DNA of 64,000 nt from assembly GCF_003473485.1 (NCBI RefSeq), contig NC_053045.1, forward strand, positions 53,734,494 to 53,798,493, read 5' to 3'. Below, piece by piece: positions 20,949 to 33,444 of this stretch (its first letter is position 1; each line of letters starts with the position of its first letter). Made by a program: the position numbers and the translations under genes. This stretch comes from Medicago truncatula. Its lineage: Eukaryota; Streptophyta; Magnoliopsida; Fabales; Fabaceae. Under the pieces are notes generated by a model. That model worked only from the letters and a program-made list of their open reading frames with translations, searched no databases and was not told the origin of the DNA.

Positions 20949-23890
20949 ATGCGACGACGGGCTGCCGATTATCGGCGCCCGGTACGACGGAGGTTATCTT
21001 ATTGGATCTGCCTTCTTCTCGCTTTCTTCTTCATTCTCGCTTCCGTTCTCTTCATTATTCAACATAATCATCACCAAGATCCGCTTCAATATTCTTTACT
21101 CGTAAGTTACCACTTCCTCTATTTCTTCATTTTCCTTCAATACTGTTGTACTGTCATCGTAAACCCCTTTTCTTAAGTTAGGAGATCCCAGTTCTTTTTT
21201 GTTTTATTGGGTTTTTGATTTATTGTTTTAGTTCAGGATCAAAACCTATTGATCCTCTCCATAAGTTAAACCCATTACATTACTCAGATATTAGATATAA
21301 GCTCTGTTTAGATAAATAGTTTTAGTTAATTCCTTATGTGTAATAGTAACTATGTGTGTTGCTGAATTAGGTTTAGGGGCAATGCGAGATCTCAATCTAC
21401 GGTTCAAATTTGTTTACTTTTGTTTCTAGTGGGTTTTATTTAGCATGCTAAAACTAAATTTGCATCTGCATTTTGGAGTTTCTGTTTTGAACCTATTGAA
21501 AAGGTAGATAAACAAAAATGTTTGTACTCTTGTAGTTAAGTCAACCATGGTTAAGTTTACAAATCAATGTTCTAGGAAAAGCTTGATGACAAATTTAGGA
21601 ACATTTAGTTACATTTTGGCCATTGAAGGAAAAGAGACTGAAGAACAGATATTGTGGGTGAAAATCATTTAGTTTATAATAATTACTAGAATGGGAAACG
21701 GTTGGAAGCTGTTCAGTGTTCACTTGTAACTATCACTTGCACAACACCGGATCTTCATAAATTGTTTCTATACCTATTTGATTGTCTTTTCGATCATGTT
21801 TCTCATGTTCATTTTGAACTTTTTCCGGAAATCCAGTTACGTCGCAAAAATTATCTTCTTTTCATTATTGTGTTTGTTATTATTATTTTTTTTAATCCAG
21901 GATTATAGTGCATGCATCAATTTCCCCTGTCTTCAAACATTCAGTAAAATTTCTAAAACCACGACATGCTTTTTCAAAATGTTTCTTTACAAGTATAGTT
22001 CAAATAATACCAATTTGTTTCAGTATGTATAAATGATATAAAAATTTGAATTGCATACTAAGTTTCTGGATGATACTGGATGATGGTAGAACAAAAGTTG
22101 AGCGATTGGTTGTCATATAGTGTAAAAGAATGAGTCTCGATTACCGATCGATGCCTGTAGAAAATCTCACAAATACCTATTGAATTAAAGAAAGCTCAAA
22201 CTCTCAGACAACTTATCTCCTTATATAAAACACAGTCACTAAAAGAGATATATTCGTTGCTATTAATCCTACAATCATTCACACTGCTGTGACAGTTATG
22301 TTTTGACACCAATATGACTGAATTACGGTCATTATTCTTTAGTTGGTTGGCATAACTATTTGTCGTTAAATTTAAAATTAGTCCTTTGTTCCCAACATTA
22401 TGGGAACTTACTGAACAAGTGAATTTCCATTGCAGGAGAGAAATGCAAGAGTTGACCATTTTGCCAAAGAGAGTTTGAATTTTACTGAAGAAATTTTAAG
22501 TGTTACTTCATTTTCTCGGCAGTTAGCGCAACAAATGATTCTGGCCAAAGCTTATGTGGTCATTGCCAAAGAACACAATAATCTTCACCTTGCCTGGCAG
22601 CTTAGCTCAAAGATCAGAAGCTGCCAGCTTTTGCTTTCAAAAGCTGCCATGTCTGGGGAGCCTGTTACACTGGAAGAAGCAGAGCCAATTATTAAAAGCC
22701 TTACTTCTCTAATTTTTAAGGCACAAGATATCCATTATGACATTGCAACTACAATAGTGACCATGAAATCACATATTCATGCTCTTGAAGAGCGTGCCAA
22801 TGCAGCAACAGTTCAAAGCGCCGTGTTTGGTCAACTAGCAGCTGAAGCACTACCCAAGAGTCTCCATTGCCTGAATGTGAAACTTGTCTCCGACTGGCTA
22901 AAGGTGCCATCCCTGCAGGAACTCTCAGATGAGAGGAAAAACTCCCCAAGGCTCACAGACAACAATCTATATCATTTCTGCATATTTTCTGATAATGTAC
23001 TGGCAACATCTGTAGTTGTTAACTCAACCGTCTACAATGCCGATCATCCGAAGCAGTTGGTCTTTCACATTGTCACCAATGGAATCAATTATGGAGCAAT
23101 GCAAGCATGGTTTCTTAGTAATGACTTTAAAGGAGCTACTGTAGAGGTACAAAACATTGAGGAGTTCCATTGGTTGAATGAATCTTATTCTCCAACTGTC
23201 AAGCAACTCCACAATCCTGACTCACGAACCTTCTACTTTGGGCTATATCAAGATGTAAACGCTGAACCAAAAATGCGGAATCCAAAGTATTTGTATTTAT
23301 TGAATCATCTTCGGTTTTATATCCCCGAGATTTATCCACAACTTGAGAAGGTTGTTTTCCTGGATGATGATCTTGTTGTCCAGAAAGATCTGACCCCTCT
23401 TTTCTCACTGGATTTGCATGGGAATGTGAATGGTGCGGTTGAAACTTGTCTTGAAGCCTTTCATCGGTATTACAAGTATCTCAACTTCTCAAATTCAATT
23501 ATAAGCTCGAGGTTTGATCCACAGGCATGCGCATGGGCATTTGGTATGAACGTTTTTGACTTGGTGGCATGGAGGAAGGCGAATGTGACCGCAAGATATC
23601 ACTATTGGCAGGAGCAGAATGCTGATGGTACACTCTGGAAGTTGGGGACACTTCCTCCTGCTCTTCTGTGTTTTTATGGTTTGACAGAGCCACTTGACAG
23701 AAGATGGCATGTTCTAGGATTGGGTTATGACCTAAATATTGACAACCGCCTTATTGAAAGTGCGGCAGTTATTCACTTCAATGGGAATATGAAGCCATGG
23801 CTAAAGGTAGCTATAGGCAGGTATAAGCCACTGTGGGACAAGTACATAAATCAAAGTCTCCCTCATCTTCAAGATTGTGTCCTGAGTTGA
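20949..23890 (+). CDS. GAUT11: GAUT11-type alpha-1,4-galacturonosyltransferase (GT8), two exons
   Basis: Exon 1 (20949-21101) and exon 2 (22436-23890) join in phase 0 across a 1334-bp GT-AG intron to give 535 residues, close to Arabidopsis GAUT11 (537). A basic N-terminus (MRRRAADYRRPVRRR) precedes one membrane anchor (about residues 16-38), so the topology is Golgi type II. The stem region (NFTEE, FSRQLAQQM, AKEHNNLHLAWQLSSKIRS) leads into the GT8 domain. LDDDLVV puts the metal-binding DDD at about 361-363, with NGAVETC, ACAWAFGMNVFDL, LPPALLCFYG and the C-terminal HFNGNMKPW (about 498-506). The family transfers galacturonic acid from UDP-GalA onto homogalacturonan in pectin synthesis. The ATG at 20949 is chosen because it gives the conserved MRRR start; an earlier ATG at 20917 is in another frame. 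Confidence 0.95.
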
Positions 23891-25121
23891 AATGCACTAC
23901 TTCGAGATTTCTGATGGATTGTGCAATCTCAGATTATTTTAAACTCTTGATCTGTGGTGATTGCCTTGCAGCAGAGTAAGGAGTAGAAATTTTTGACTGG
24001 TAGGGATTTTTTCCTTTACCCTTCTCTTTTCTTCTCTTGCTTTTCTTTTAAACCACTTTTGAAAGAGAACAAAATGATTTCTTATACAATAGAAAATTGA
24101 TATGCATTAGGCGAAGAGATGTCGGAAAATCCATTTTTGGCTGCTGGGGATATCTATCGTTTCCCCTTCTGCAAGTAGTAGAATGATTGTTCTTTAGAAA
24201 AACTTGTAATAATTTATCAGTTCTTTCAAATAGCAATGTAATCGATTGGAAACAATTTTTTTCTTCTCTTCTTCCACTTGTTATGCGTTAATGAAATCTT
24301 ATAGTTACTTCCTGTTGCCAGTTGAACGGATCTTTATTTAGGCCAAAGCTAATGATATGTCGATTGGGTACGAAAGTCCTTTTAAGAAATTAACATCATT
24401 TGCTTATATTTGGATTACCATGTTGGGGTTTTTAATAAAAATAATGGATCCACTGCAGTCAAATTGATTAATCATTTGTGAGATGAAGATCAGACGACTC
24501 ATTAAAATTATTAGTTTTTTAGCTTGATGACTGAGCTTAAAATATGAACATTCCATTCACCGCTTAACGGGTTTGGACTAATGAATGATTATGGTCAATA
24601 CATGATATTGTGGTTCCTATTTCTTGCATTTGCAGGAAAGGATCCATAATCCATTCGTCTTTCTCTTTATCTCTCTCACACTTTTACTTTCTCTCTTTTA
24701 CTTTTTTTTTTCTTCCCTTTTTCACATTTATTTTTCTTCTTTCACTCTCTTGTATCCCCTGGTGTAAAGCTTGTAGGGCAGGGTGATACGGACTCAGAAA
24801 TTTAGAGGTAGGGAATGAGTATCGATAAGAAATTGAATAGAAAAAGAAAAACAGACATAAAAATATGAATTAGGTGAATGAAAAATTTGGAAAGAGATGT
24901 TGTGGAAGAGATCCAGATCTGGTGGGAAACAAGACAAGGATTAAGGGAAAACCAAAACGTAGGAGAAAGTAAATTACCACAACAGCAAGACAATGACTGC
25001 ACATGTTAGCACTTTCAAATCTTCGGTTTTAATCTATAAATGATAATAATAACATGATCGTGTAGACTGTATCAACTTTATATGTTTTGTTGTCAATTTA
25101 ATATATCATCTTTTATGCTAT
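23891..25121. other. GAUT11 3' region and intergenic spacer
   Basis: The first 350-400 bp are probably GAUT11 3' UTR and terminator. Further right lies a CT-rich stretch (about 24660-24750) and sequence with no recognised gene. The segmental duplication begins near 25122. Confidence 0.4.
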
Positions 25122-25750
25122 AAGGTAACTTGAAATGCCACTCTTTCTCTTTAGTGGTATCTTTTGTTCTTAATTACTCTGGTACATGATTAATAATCAG
25201 ACATAATTAGAGAGTTCTTTAACTTTATGGTGGTAGGTGGTTCTTACTCTCAAGTAGGACAATCTCATTAAAAAAATGGAAGTGGGTTCTGTCACGCATT
25301 TGAAGTTTAAGTGGTTAGGAATTGTGGAAGATGGTTTCCTACACCTTTAAGTCAATGTCTTAGTCTATTCAAATTAATCTTGTTATATGGCATCATTACC
25401 AAATCAAGTTATTTTAACCAGCGGTTAGTGAAATAAAACGACAGATAATTACAACACGTAACGCAATGTGAATTATAACATACAAAGAATGAATACTGTT
25501 CCCCTCCAAATGGAAAAGGCAAGTATACTACCGTGAACTTTATAATGTACATAAGAGTATTCAACTTCTCTTTCCCTAAAAGAAATAGTTGCCACTAGGG
25601 ATTATGTTCATCACACAAAAGAAATAGTTTCATTGATATGATTGTGTGTGTATATAGGCACATATTTTAAAATAAGTGACATTTTAAACATTGATTTATA
25701 TGACAAACTATACTAGTAAGCAAGGTCATGTAAAATGAGACTCTTGAGTC

Positions 25751-25890
25751 CACATATCTTAACTCAATAGGTAAAATGTCGAAATTGTTAGGTTAGACGT
25801 CATGAACGAGGTTTGAATCCTGACTCATCTACTTATGTGTGCGAGTTTACAATGACTATTGTCATTTCGTCTACCTACAAATAAAAAAAT
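25751..25890 (+). mobile_element. tRNA-derived SINE, family A
   Basis: Box A-like CTTAACTCAATAGGTAAAAT, GAAATTGTTAGG, box B-like GAGGTTTGAATCC, then TGACTATTGTCATTTCGTC and an A-rich tail. It is absent from the matching position of unit 2, so it inserted after the duplication or was lost there. Confidence 0.65.
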
Positions 25891-26040
25891 ATGAGGCCCT
25901 AAAGAAGACTATGCGTAGGGACCAAACAACAATATGTACCTTCCCAATCAAATAGATTTCCTTATGATATAACCATACATGAATCATCAACATAAAATGT
26001 TATAACAAAATTAAGTTTGAAAACCATAAAGGTCTAAAAA

Positions 26041-28016
26041 TCACTCAATTATAGCATCTGACCAAATTGCAACCTCAGAATACCCATCTTCAGTAGCGCA
26101 GGCTCTAAACATTCCTGGTGTATTATAGGGCATTGCAACTTCTCCAGCAGCAGACACAGCAACCAAACCAACAGTGCCCTTTGGTATGCGCTCATGTACA
26201 ACACAATCAGCAGCTTCCTTTAGAGAAAGACCTTTGAATTCCATCATTGCAGCCACATCTCTTGCTACTGTCCCGCGTATTAGTGCTTCGCCTATCCCTG
26301 TTGCAGAAACTGCACATAATTCATTGGCATATGTTCCAGCACCTATGAGTGGCGTGTCACCAATTCGACCAACCATTTTGTTCACTAATCCACCAGTTGA
26401 TGTTGCTGAAGCTAGATTTCCGTTGCTATCAACAGCTACACATCCAACAGTTCCAAGTTGACTATCACCATTGGCAAATGGTGTTTCTGTTTCACTCTTG
26501 GTAGTATCATTTTGGATGGGTTGGGTATAATCAATCTATATATTTGTGAAGAATATAAGTTATTCAATATGATAGGAGAAGGGAAAAAACACATCAGGTG
26601 ACTAATGTAACATAAATATGCTACTAGTACTATGAAAGTTATATACCTGGACCCTATCTGCTTCTTTTGCCTGATTTAGTCTTTCAATATTTTCTGGAGT
26701 AATGAAATGGCTTGTATCTACAGTCTCAACCCCCTGCAAAATAAGGATATATGATCATGAACGAAAATGAGCCATAAACTACGATCATTATTTAGAAATC
26801 CACCAGCAGTTCAAGGTGACTAGTTTCTTCATGATGAAATCCACATGTATGCTCCTTCTCAGAAACCTATTTCTATATGCATTCTTTTTGCACTTAGAGG
26901 TCGAGTTTTTACGTCTCTGCGATTGCAATGCATATTGCAATCGCAATCAAGGCCACATGAGCCACTTTTGATTGATCACATCTCAACAATATCAATCAAG
27001 TATCATACGCGACTTCAACCACTATCGTGATTGAAAACATTGGTTATACAATAACGTTGTTATGTTATATTAAAGTTTTGTTTGGATAAATAACTTAACT
27101 AAACATGTATCAATAAGTGTTTATGTGTAAGTCATTTCTGCAACAAGAAATAGCATAAAAGTAAACAGTTTCCATATAAGATATCCTCGAGAGCTTATGG
27201 AAATAAGCTGAAAACATCATATGAACATGTCGTAAATTATTTCTATAAGTTCCCATAAACGGTATCCAAAATGATTATGTTAGGGAATAAACTTAAATAA
27301 GTGAATCCAAACATGTCCTACACGTGAAAACTTAAGAAAATGAGATTGGAAAAGAAATAAACCAACTTGTTGTCTTGCAAAATCCTCAGCTCCATCAAAA
27401 GCTAAATAAATATGAGGAGTATTATCCATAACCAAACGAGCCAAAGAAATAGCATTGACAACGGTGCTAAGACCAGAAACAGCACCACATTTCATAGTGT
27501 TTCCATCCATAATAGAAGCTTCCATTTCAACCGTGCCTTTGTTGGTAAGAACAGAACCTCTTCCAGCGTTGAAGTGTGGAATATTCTCCAACTCACGAAC
27601 CTATGATCAATGATTATTATAAGAATCACATTCAAAACAGAAGAAAGCTATGAAACATGACCGGACACGACAGGAACAGAGATACGCCGACACCAATAAT
27701 AATATATAATATGAGAAAATCACATGATTCAATGTAATTTATATGTGTCGGAGTCGTGTCAGAGTCGAACACCAATGTCTGTCCAACACAGGGACACAAA
27801 GAGTGTTCGTGCTTCATACGAAGAAAGTGATAAATATTGTGAGTGATGAATACATACAACAAGCTCAACGACGTCTAGAGGGGACATGTTGGATTTGAGA
27901 GCTTTGACACCAATTTGGAGGCAGTGACGGAGAGCTTCTTCGCGTGGCTGACGGGCTTCCGGTGGAAGTGAAAATGGGACGCCGGCACCACCATGTAGTG
28001 CTACTGCCCAGCCCAT
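26041..28016 (-). CDS. L-asparaginase / isoaspartyl peptidase (Ntn-hydrolase), tandem copy 1, four exons
   Basis: Exons on the minus strand: 28016-27858, 27600-27367, 26733-26647 and 26535-26041. All junctions are GT-AG and phase 0, giving 324 residues, the normal plant length. Landmarks: [52 protein letters not shown], then [10 protein letters not shown]. The last contains the Gly-Thr autocleavage site with nucleophile Thr at about 189, followed by [18 protein letters not shown] and GAGTYANE. Sequence is closest to the At5g08100 (K+-independent, ASPGA1) type. The enzyme hydrolyses asparagine to aspartate and ammonia and removes isoaspartyl residues; asparagine is a major nitrogen carrier in legumes. 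Relative to copy 2 it lacks one residue after HGGAG (GVPFS versus GDIPYS), a 3-bp in-frame loss beside a conserved motif. No stop or shift was found, so it appears functional. Confidence 0.93.
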
Positions 28017-28691
28017 CAGATGGTTTTTTCTGATTCTGATTTCTGACTCACACAACAACTCTCTCTCGCTTGCTCAATTTTCAATGATAATGTATGTGTT
28101 CTGAATGGTCTACGTTTAAATGATTATTAAATAGAAGAAAGTGCAACCATGTTAGTTCAGATTTTAATATTTTAACGTAGATTTCTTTCAAAAATAATAA
28201 TTTAACGTAGACTGAAAAACAAAACAAAACAACCAACTTTCTATTTTTAACGTTTTCTTCCTCTGGTATGCAACTATGCATTGCAAATTGCAAATAATAA
28301 TTAACAAAAAGAGATCTATATGAAATGGGACACAAGTCACAAGAAAACTACCTAACAACCCTCTCATTTCTTCTAGATATACAAATCCCAAAAAATGTTT
28401 TTAATATTTTTAAACCAGTACGGATCCTAAGGTTTTTGGTGTCATAGACGAATCAACAAGTTTGTGTCTTTTTAATTATTCGAATGTCTTTCTTCTTACA
28501 TTTTGTTTTTTGCAAAAGATTCTTTCTTAAATAAGGTTGTCTAAAAAAAAAAATTAGTAGAATTAATCAAAGTGGGTTAAAAAGAAATATATGTATATCT
28601 TGTAAAAAAAGAATTAATCTTTTTTTACTGACAAGATGTACAACACTCTCCTCACAAAGAGCTAAACAAATCACACATAAAAATAAGCACA
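28017..28691. promoter_or_regulatory. Compact divergent intergenic region between asparaginase copy 1 and the BASL-like pseudogene
   Basis: The two start codons face away from each other with 675 bp between them. This looks like the less disturbed form of the shared upstream region; the matching interval in unit 2 is 6.1 kb. A TTTAACGTAGA duplication (28171-28181, 28201-28211) around an A-rich insert is one of the micro-insertions. Confidence 0.45.
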
Positions 28692-30362
28692 ATGGCTTGG
28701 CTTGCTAGATGGATCACATCATGTTTCTTGCTATGCAGGCTTCCTTCAAGTATGTTTTGTCTTTTTTCTATCTTGATTACTGTTTAGTTAATTGTCGTCA
28801 CATCTAAAAGTACATATATTTTTTGGTTAAAAAAGATAGAAAAGGACAAATATTCACTTTTAATAATTTGTTAGTGAAAAATATAGACCTTGTCGGTAAA
28901 AAAGACATATTTTGTGGGTTTTTTCTTTCTCTGCACCATTGTTTAGAACTACTTTTTTTTCTCATCTCCTTATGCGTGTCGTTAAAAAAAAATCTTAATT
29001 TTCTGATCTCTCCACAATGATAGCGCAACTTAAGTTTCTTGCTATGCAAGCAAGAGTTTCTATGAAAATTAGGGTTGAGAGAAAGAAGAAGAGTAATTGA
29101 TTGTTGTAAAACTGTATTCTCATTAAGCTTTGAAAAACTATTTACAACATGCTTATATAGAGCTTATTTACATAACTTGCTTAGTAAGCAATCAAAACAA
29201 ACTTAACTAATTTGCTAACTAATAGCTATAAGTCATCTAACAAACTTGTAACCAGCTTTCTAACCATGTTTTAATCTCTAATTTGAGTTAAAACCATCTA
29301 ACTTGAATTAAAACTAACACACAGATGCTCACGAAATGGCTTCATCAGCTCGTGTGATAGTGAGAAAGAAGACATCTGAAAAGAAAAAAGAAGAAAGCTT
29401 AATTTTGGCAGGTTGAGGGAATTGAAGACTATGAGATGACATTTGCAGAATCAAGGGAATGTGTCCAATCTGAAGGCAGTACTGATTCTTTTGCTTTTCC
29501 TGTGTAAGTCAATCTTATATTATCAATCAATCCTAATCGTCAGTCGTCTATGTGAAAAAAATTATATTGTTTTTTTCTTTGGAGGGGGGAAATATATTAT
29601 TAATCGGTCATTATTGTCATATTCAAAACGTTAGATTTCAATCATAACTAGTTTTGGGATTTGTTGATGTATTATTTTACACTGACGTCTATCAAAATGA
29701 AACTCATATATAATAATGGGCCATGTGCAAACATATATAGAACTTTGTTGTTGCATGTTGTCATTTGTCAAGTACTAGATTGTGGTTTTTCTTTGCAAAA
29801 CACAGGTTAGATTGGGAAGGGATTGGAACTCCAGCACAAATGCCTAAACCAGACGGTCAACATCACCTAAAGAAGCAGAAGGACACAGCCGCATTTCCTA
29901 ATTTTGTGAAGAAATCGTTGCATGTTGACCTTATCAGCGAACAACTAAAACAGAAGGTTTATAGTCTGAAGTAGTTTGAAACCGGTGACAATTTTACTAA
30001 ATCCCGTGACAAAAAATCGTTTGAACTTTTCAAAAAGGTTTGGGACAATAATGAACCCAATGAAGTTGAAGAAAACTGAAAAACTAATGGGAAAACTCTA
30101 AAGAGTTCGAAGAAGGACGCTACTATTAAAAAACAGTGGTTCTGCAAAGAAAGAATTAGTTACCAAGAGGAAATCTGGAAAAGTGGAAAGTGACGTTGAT
30201 AATTCGAGTTTGGCTTTGAGTGGAATGGTTCGTTTTGATAATTTTGTTGGTTTGGCTGAGCCGAACAAAGATGATGCAAAAAAGGGCTTGGAATTGATGG
30301 GGGAATCAAAGAGAGTTGTGCTGGGGGACAGGTCGAGGAATTTCAGTATATTCTCTTGTTGA
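28692..30362 (+). pseudogene. BASL-like pseudogene (deleted and LTR-interrupted copy)
   Basis: The parts align to the intact gene at 39580-41612. Exon 1 (28692-28749) starts MAWLARWITSCFL. Exon 2 starts at 29325 and keeps only about 25 codons before a deletion joins it to the end of intron 3 (around 29400). Exon 4-like sequence is 29412-29503 and exon 5-like sequence starts at 29806. Reading exon 2 through the junction meets TGA at 29414-29416. The deletion removes the conserved VFCFDKDGPFDVV block and all of exon 3. Exon 5 also has an early TAG (29972-29974) and a later frameshift. A solo LTR sits at the end of intron 1. The surviving SFAFP motif is still recognisable. A functional full-length protein is not possible. 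Confidence 0.88.
29018..29319 (-). mobile_element. Solo LTR (Copia-like), inserted at the intron 1 acceptor of the BASL-like pseudogene
   Basis: On the minus strand this reads TGTTAGTTTTAATTC ... GCGCTATCA, a 302-bp unit with TG...CA ends, a TATA-like TATATAAGC and a pyrimidine-rich 3' part. CACAA (29013-29017) and CACAG (29320-29324) flank it, a 5-bp TSD with one mismatch. The right copy supplies the AG of the splice acceptor before exon 2. The intact BASL-like gene lacks this sequence. No internal retrotransposon sequence remains, which fits a solo LTR. Confidence 0.7.
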
Positions 30363-30365
30363 ACA

Positions 30366-30596
30366 TCCACCGATAGGATATTTTGAATAAGGAGTATAAA
30401 TGTCGCGACTCATTTAGATCTAGAAGCTAGTATGAATCATCTTAATCTTAATCTAAAAGAGTATTAGTTAGTTACTAAGAAGTTCTATTGTGTAACCGTT
30501 GTAGTTATATTATTATGAGCATTCACAAATCTACATAAGCATTGTATGCCTCATAGATTAGAATCAATGAAAAATTTATAATCAATTTTCTTTCTC
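30366..30596. other. Spacer between duplication units, possible LTR remnant
   Basis: This sequence lacks a counterpart after the intact BASL-like gene. Its right part (about 30440-30596), ending AATTTTCTTTCTCA, resembles the 3' end of a Copia LTR. No matching left end or TSD was found. Confidence 0.3.
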
Positions 30597-30700
30597 AAGG
30601 TAAATTGAAATCCCACCCTTTCTCATTAGTGGTATCTTTTGTTCTTAGTTACTTCGGTACGTGATTAATTAATCGGACATAATTAGAGAGTTCTTTAACT

Positions 30701-30810
30701 GAGTTCGGATATGCTCCATTTAGACCATGCTTCATTTAGTCACATGTCTTCCATCAAGACCTTAAATGGGCTAAATGAAACATTGGCTAAATGGAGCATA
30801 CATGAACGCT
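30701..30810. mobile_element. 110-bp hAT-like MITE with 8-bp TSD and an empty-site control
   Basis: CTTTAACT lies at 30693-30700 and 30811-30818. Ends are imperfect inverted repeats of about 39 bp (GTTCGGATATGCTCCATTTAG against CGTTCATGTATGCTCCATTTAG-type sequence). Unit 1 has the uninterrupted site near 25219 (AGTTCTTTAACTTTATGG), which confirms an insertion after the duplication. Confidence 0.8.
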
Positions 30811-31370
30811 CTTTAACTATATGGTGGCACGTGGTTCTTACACTCAAGTAGGACAGTCTCATTAACAAAATGCAAGTGGTTCTGTCACTCATTTGAAGTG
30901 TAAGTGGTTAGGAATTGTGGAAGATAGTGGTTTTCTACACATTTAAGTCAATGTCTTAGTCTATTCAAATTAATCTTATTATATGTCATCAGTACTAAAT
31001 CGAGTTATTACATACAAAGAATGAATACTGCTCCCCTCAAAATGGAAAGGGCAAAAATAACTGTTGGAGTATTCAACTTCTCTTTGCCTAAAAGATATGC
31101 AATCATCTTCTATTACTACATATTGAAAGCGATACTTGTCAGCAGGGATTCTGATCATTTCTCAAAAGAAATAGTTTCTTTCATTCAACTTTGTATATAG
31201 GCACAAACTATACTAGCAAGCAGGGTCGTGTAAAACGAGAACCTAAAGAAGACTATGCGCGGGAACCAAACAACAATATGTACCTCGCCAATCAAATAGA
31301 TTTCCTTATGATATAACCATACATGAATCATCAACATAAATTAAGTTTGGAAATCATAAAGGTCTAAACA

Positions 31371-33444
31371 TCACTCAATTTTAGTATCCGGCCAAATTGC
31401 AACCTCAGAGTACCCATCTTCAGCAGCACAAGCTCTAAACATTCCTGTTGTATTATAAGGCATTGCAACTTCTCCAGCAGCAGACACAGCAACCAAACCA
31501 ACTGTACCCTTTGGTGTGCGCTCATGTACAACACAATCAGCAGCTTCCTTTAGAGAAAGACCTTTGAATTCCATCATCGCAGCCACATCTCTTGCTACTG
31601 TCCCGCGTATTACTGCTTCGCCTTTTCCTGTTGCAGAAACTGCACATAATTCATTGGCATATGTTCCAGCACCTATGAGTGGCGTGTCGCCAATTCGACC
31701 AACCATTTTGTTCACTAATCCACCGGTTGATGTTGCAGAAGCTAGATTTCCATTACCATCAACAGCTACACATCCAACAGTTCCGAGTTGACTATCACCA
31801 TTAGCAAATGGTATTTCTGGTTCACCCTTGGTAGTATCATTTTGGATTGGTTGGGTATAATCAATCTATATATTTGTGATAAATATAAGTTATTCAATAT
31901 CATAGGAGAAGGGAAAAAATACATTAGGTGATTAATGTAACATAAATATGCTACTAGTACTACGAAAGTTATATACCTGGACCCTATTTGCTTCTTTTGC
32001 CTGATTTAGCCTTTCAATATTTTCTGGAGTAATGAAATGGCTTGTATGTAGAGTCTCAACCCCCTGCAAAATAAGGCTACATGATCATGAATGAAAATGA
32101 GCCACAAACTATGATCATTATTTACAAATTCACCAGTAATTCAAGGTGACTAGTTTTTTCATAATGAAATCCACATATATCCTCCTTGTCGTAAATTTTT
32201 GAATAATGGACTTCTCTAAAGATTTTATTTTTCACAAGGTATCAAACTAGAAACATATGTACTTCTATATACATTCTTTCTGCATTTAGGGGTCAGGGTT
32301 TTTATGTCTCTGTGACGTAACTACGATGTGATCGCAATTAAGGCCACATGAGCCACATTTGATTAATCGCATTCGCAACAATATCATGTTCCACAACGTG
32401 ATTGCAACCATTATCGTGATTGAAAACATTGGTTATACTAAAACATCGTTATATTAAAGTTTTGTTTGGATAAATAACTTAATTGAGCGCTTATAACATA
32501 AACGTGTATCAATAAATGCTTATGTATAAGTCATTCCTACAACAAGAAATAACACTAAAGTCAAACTGTTTCCATATAAGCTATCCTTCCTTGAGAGCTT
32601 ATGGAAATAAGCTGAAAACATCTTATGAGCTTGTCGTAAATTATTTCTATAAGTTCTCAAACAATATCTAAAATGATTACGACACTAAGTAAACTCAAAT
32701 AATAAATCAATCCAAACATTCTCACAAACAATATCTAAAATGATTACGTCACTAAGTAAACTCAAATAATAAATCAATCCAAACATGTCTTAAATGCTGA
32801 AACTTGAAAATGAGTTAAGAAAAGAAATAAACCAACTTGTTGTCTTGCAAAATCCTCAGCTCCATCAAAAGCCAAATAAATATGAGGCGTATTGTCCATA
32901 ACCAAACGAGCCAAAGAAACAGCATTAACGACAGTAGTAAGACCAGAAACAGCACCACATTTCATAGTGTTTCCATCCATAATAGAAGCTTCCATTTCAA
33001 CCGTGCCTTTGTTGGTAAGAACAGAACCTCTTCCAGCGTTGAAGTGTGGAATATTCTCCAACTCACGAACCTATGAACAATGATTATTATAAGAATCACA
33101 TTCAAAACAGAAGAAAGCTATGAAACATGGATGCATACACAACACGACATGACACTGACACGCCTAGACTGATAATAATATGAGAAAATCATATAATTCA
33201 ATTTCATTGTATGTGTCTGCGTCTAATTTGAAGAGTGTTCGTGCTTTGAAAGTGATAAATAGTGTGAATGATGAATACATACAACAAGCTCAACGACGTC
33301 TAGAGGTGCCATGTTGGATTTGAGAGCTTTGACACCGATTTGGAGGCAGTGACGGAGAGCTTCTTCGCGTGGTTGACGGCGTTCCAGTGGAAGTGAATAT
33401 GGTATGTCGCCGGCGCCGCCGTGTAAAGCTATTGCCCAACCCAT
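31371..33444 (-). CDS. L-asparaginase / isoaspartyl peptidase (Ntn-hydrolase), tandem copy 2, four exons
   Basis: Exons on the minus strand: 33444-33283, 33070-32837, 32063-31977 and 31865-31371, all phase 0 and GT-AG, giving 325 residues. It keeps the canonical [12 protein letters not shown] start, the autocleavage site [10 protein letters not shown] (nucleophile Thr at about 190), [20 protein letters not shown] and [17 protein letters not shown]. It differs from copy 1 at scattered residues (for example GVETLH versus GVETVD, and GKGEAVI versus GIGEALI) and has the same exon lengths except exon 1. Closest to the At5g08100 (ASPGA1) type. Predicted cytosolic; precursor self-cleavage gives the alpha and beta subunits. 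Because HGGAGDI is complete here, this copy looks the more conserved of the two. Confidence 0.94.

Larger units (their letters stand above)
25122..30365. repeat. Tandem segmental duplication, unit 1 (asparaginase + BASL-like pair)
   Basis: From about 25122 the sequence matches unit 2 from about 30597 (shared landmarks: AGTGGTATCTTTTGTTCTTA, the asparaginase gene with its introns, the upstream TGCATTGCAAATTGCAAA region and the BASL-like exons). Unit 1 is about 5.2 kb. Its intergenic part is compact, whereas unit 2 is enlarged by transposons. Confidence 0.8.

Noticed and set aside
20917..21105. Open frame overlapping GAUT11 exon 1 that starts upstream of the chosen ATG
   Set aside because: It is in another frame from the conserved MRRR start and does not continue into exon 2.
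26174..26461. Plus-strand frame over the last exon of asparaginase copy 1 (and the same in copy 2)
   Set aside because: Shadow of the conserved minus-strand coding exon; it appears in both copies only because the coding strand is conserved.
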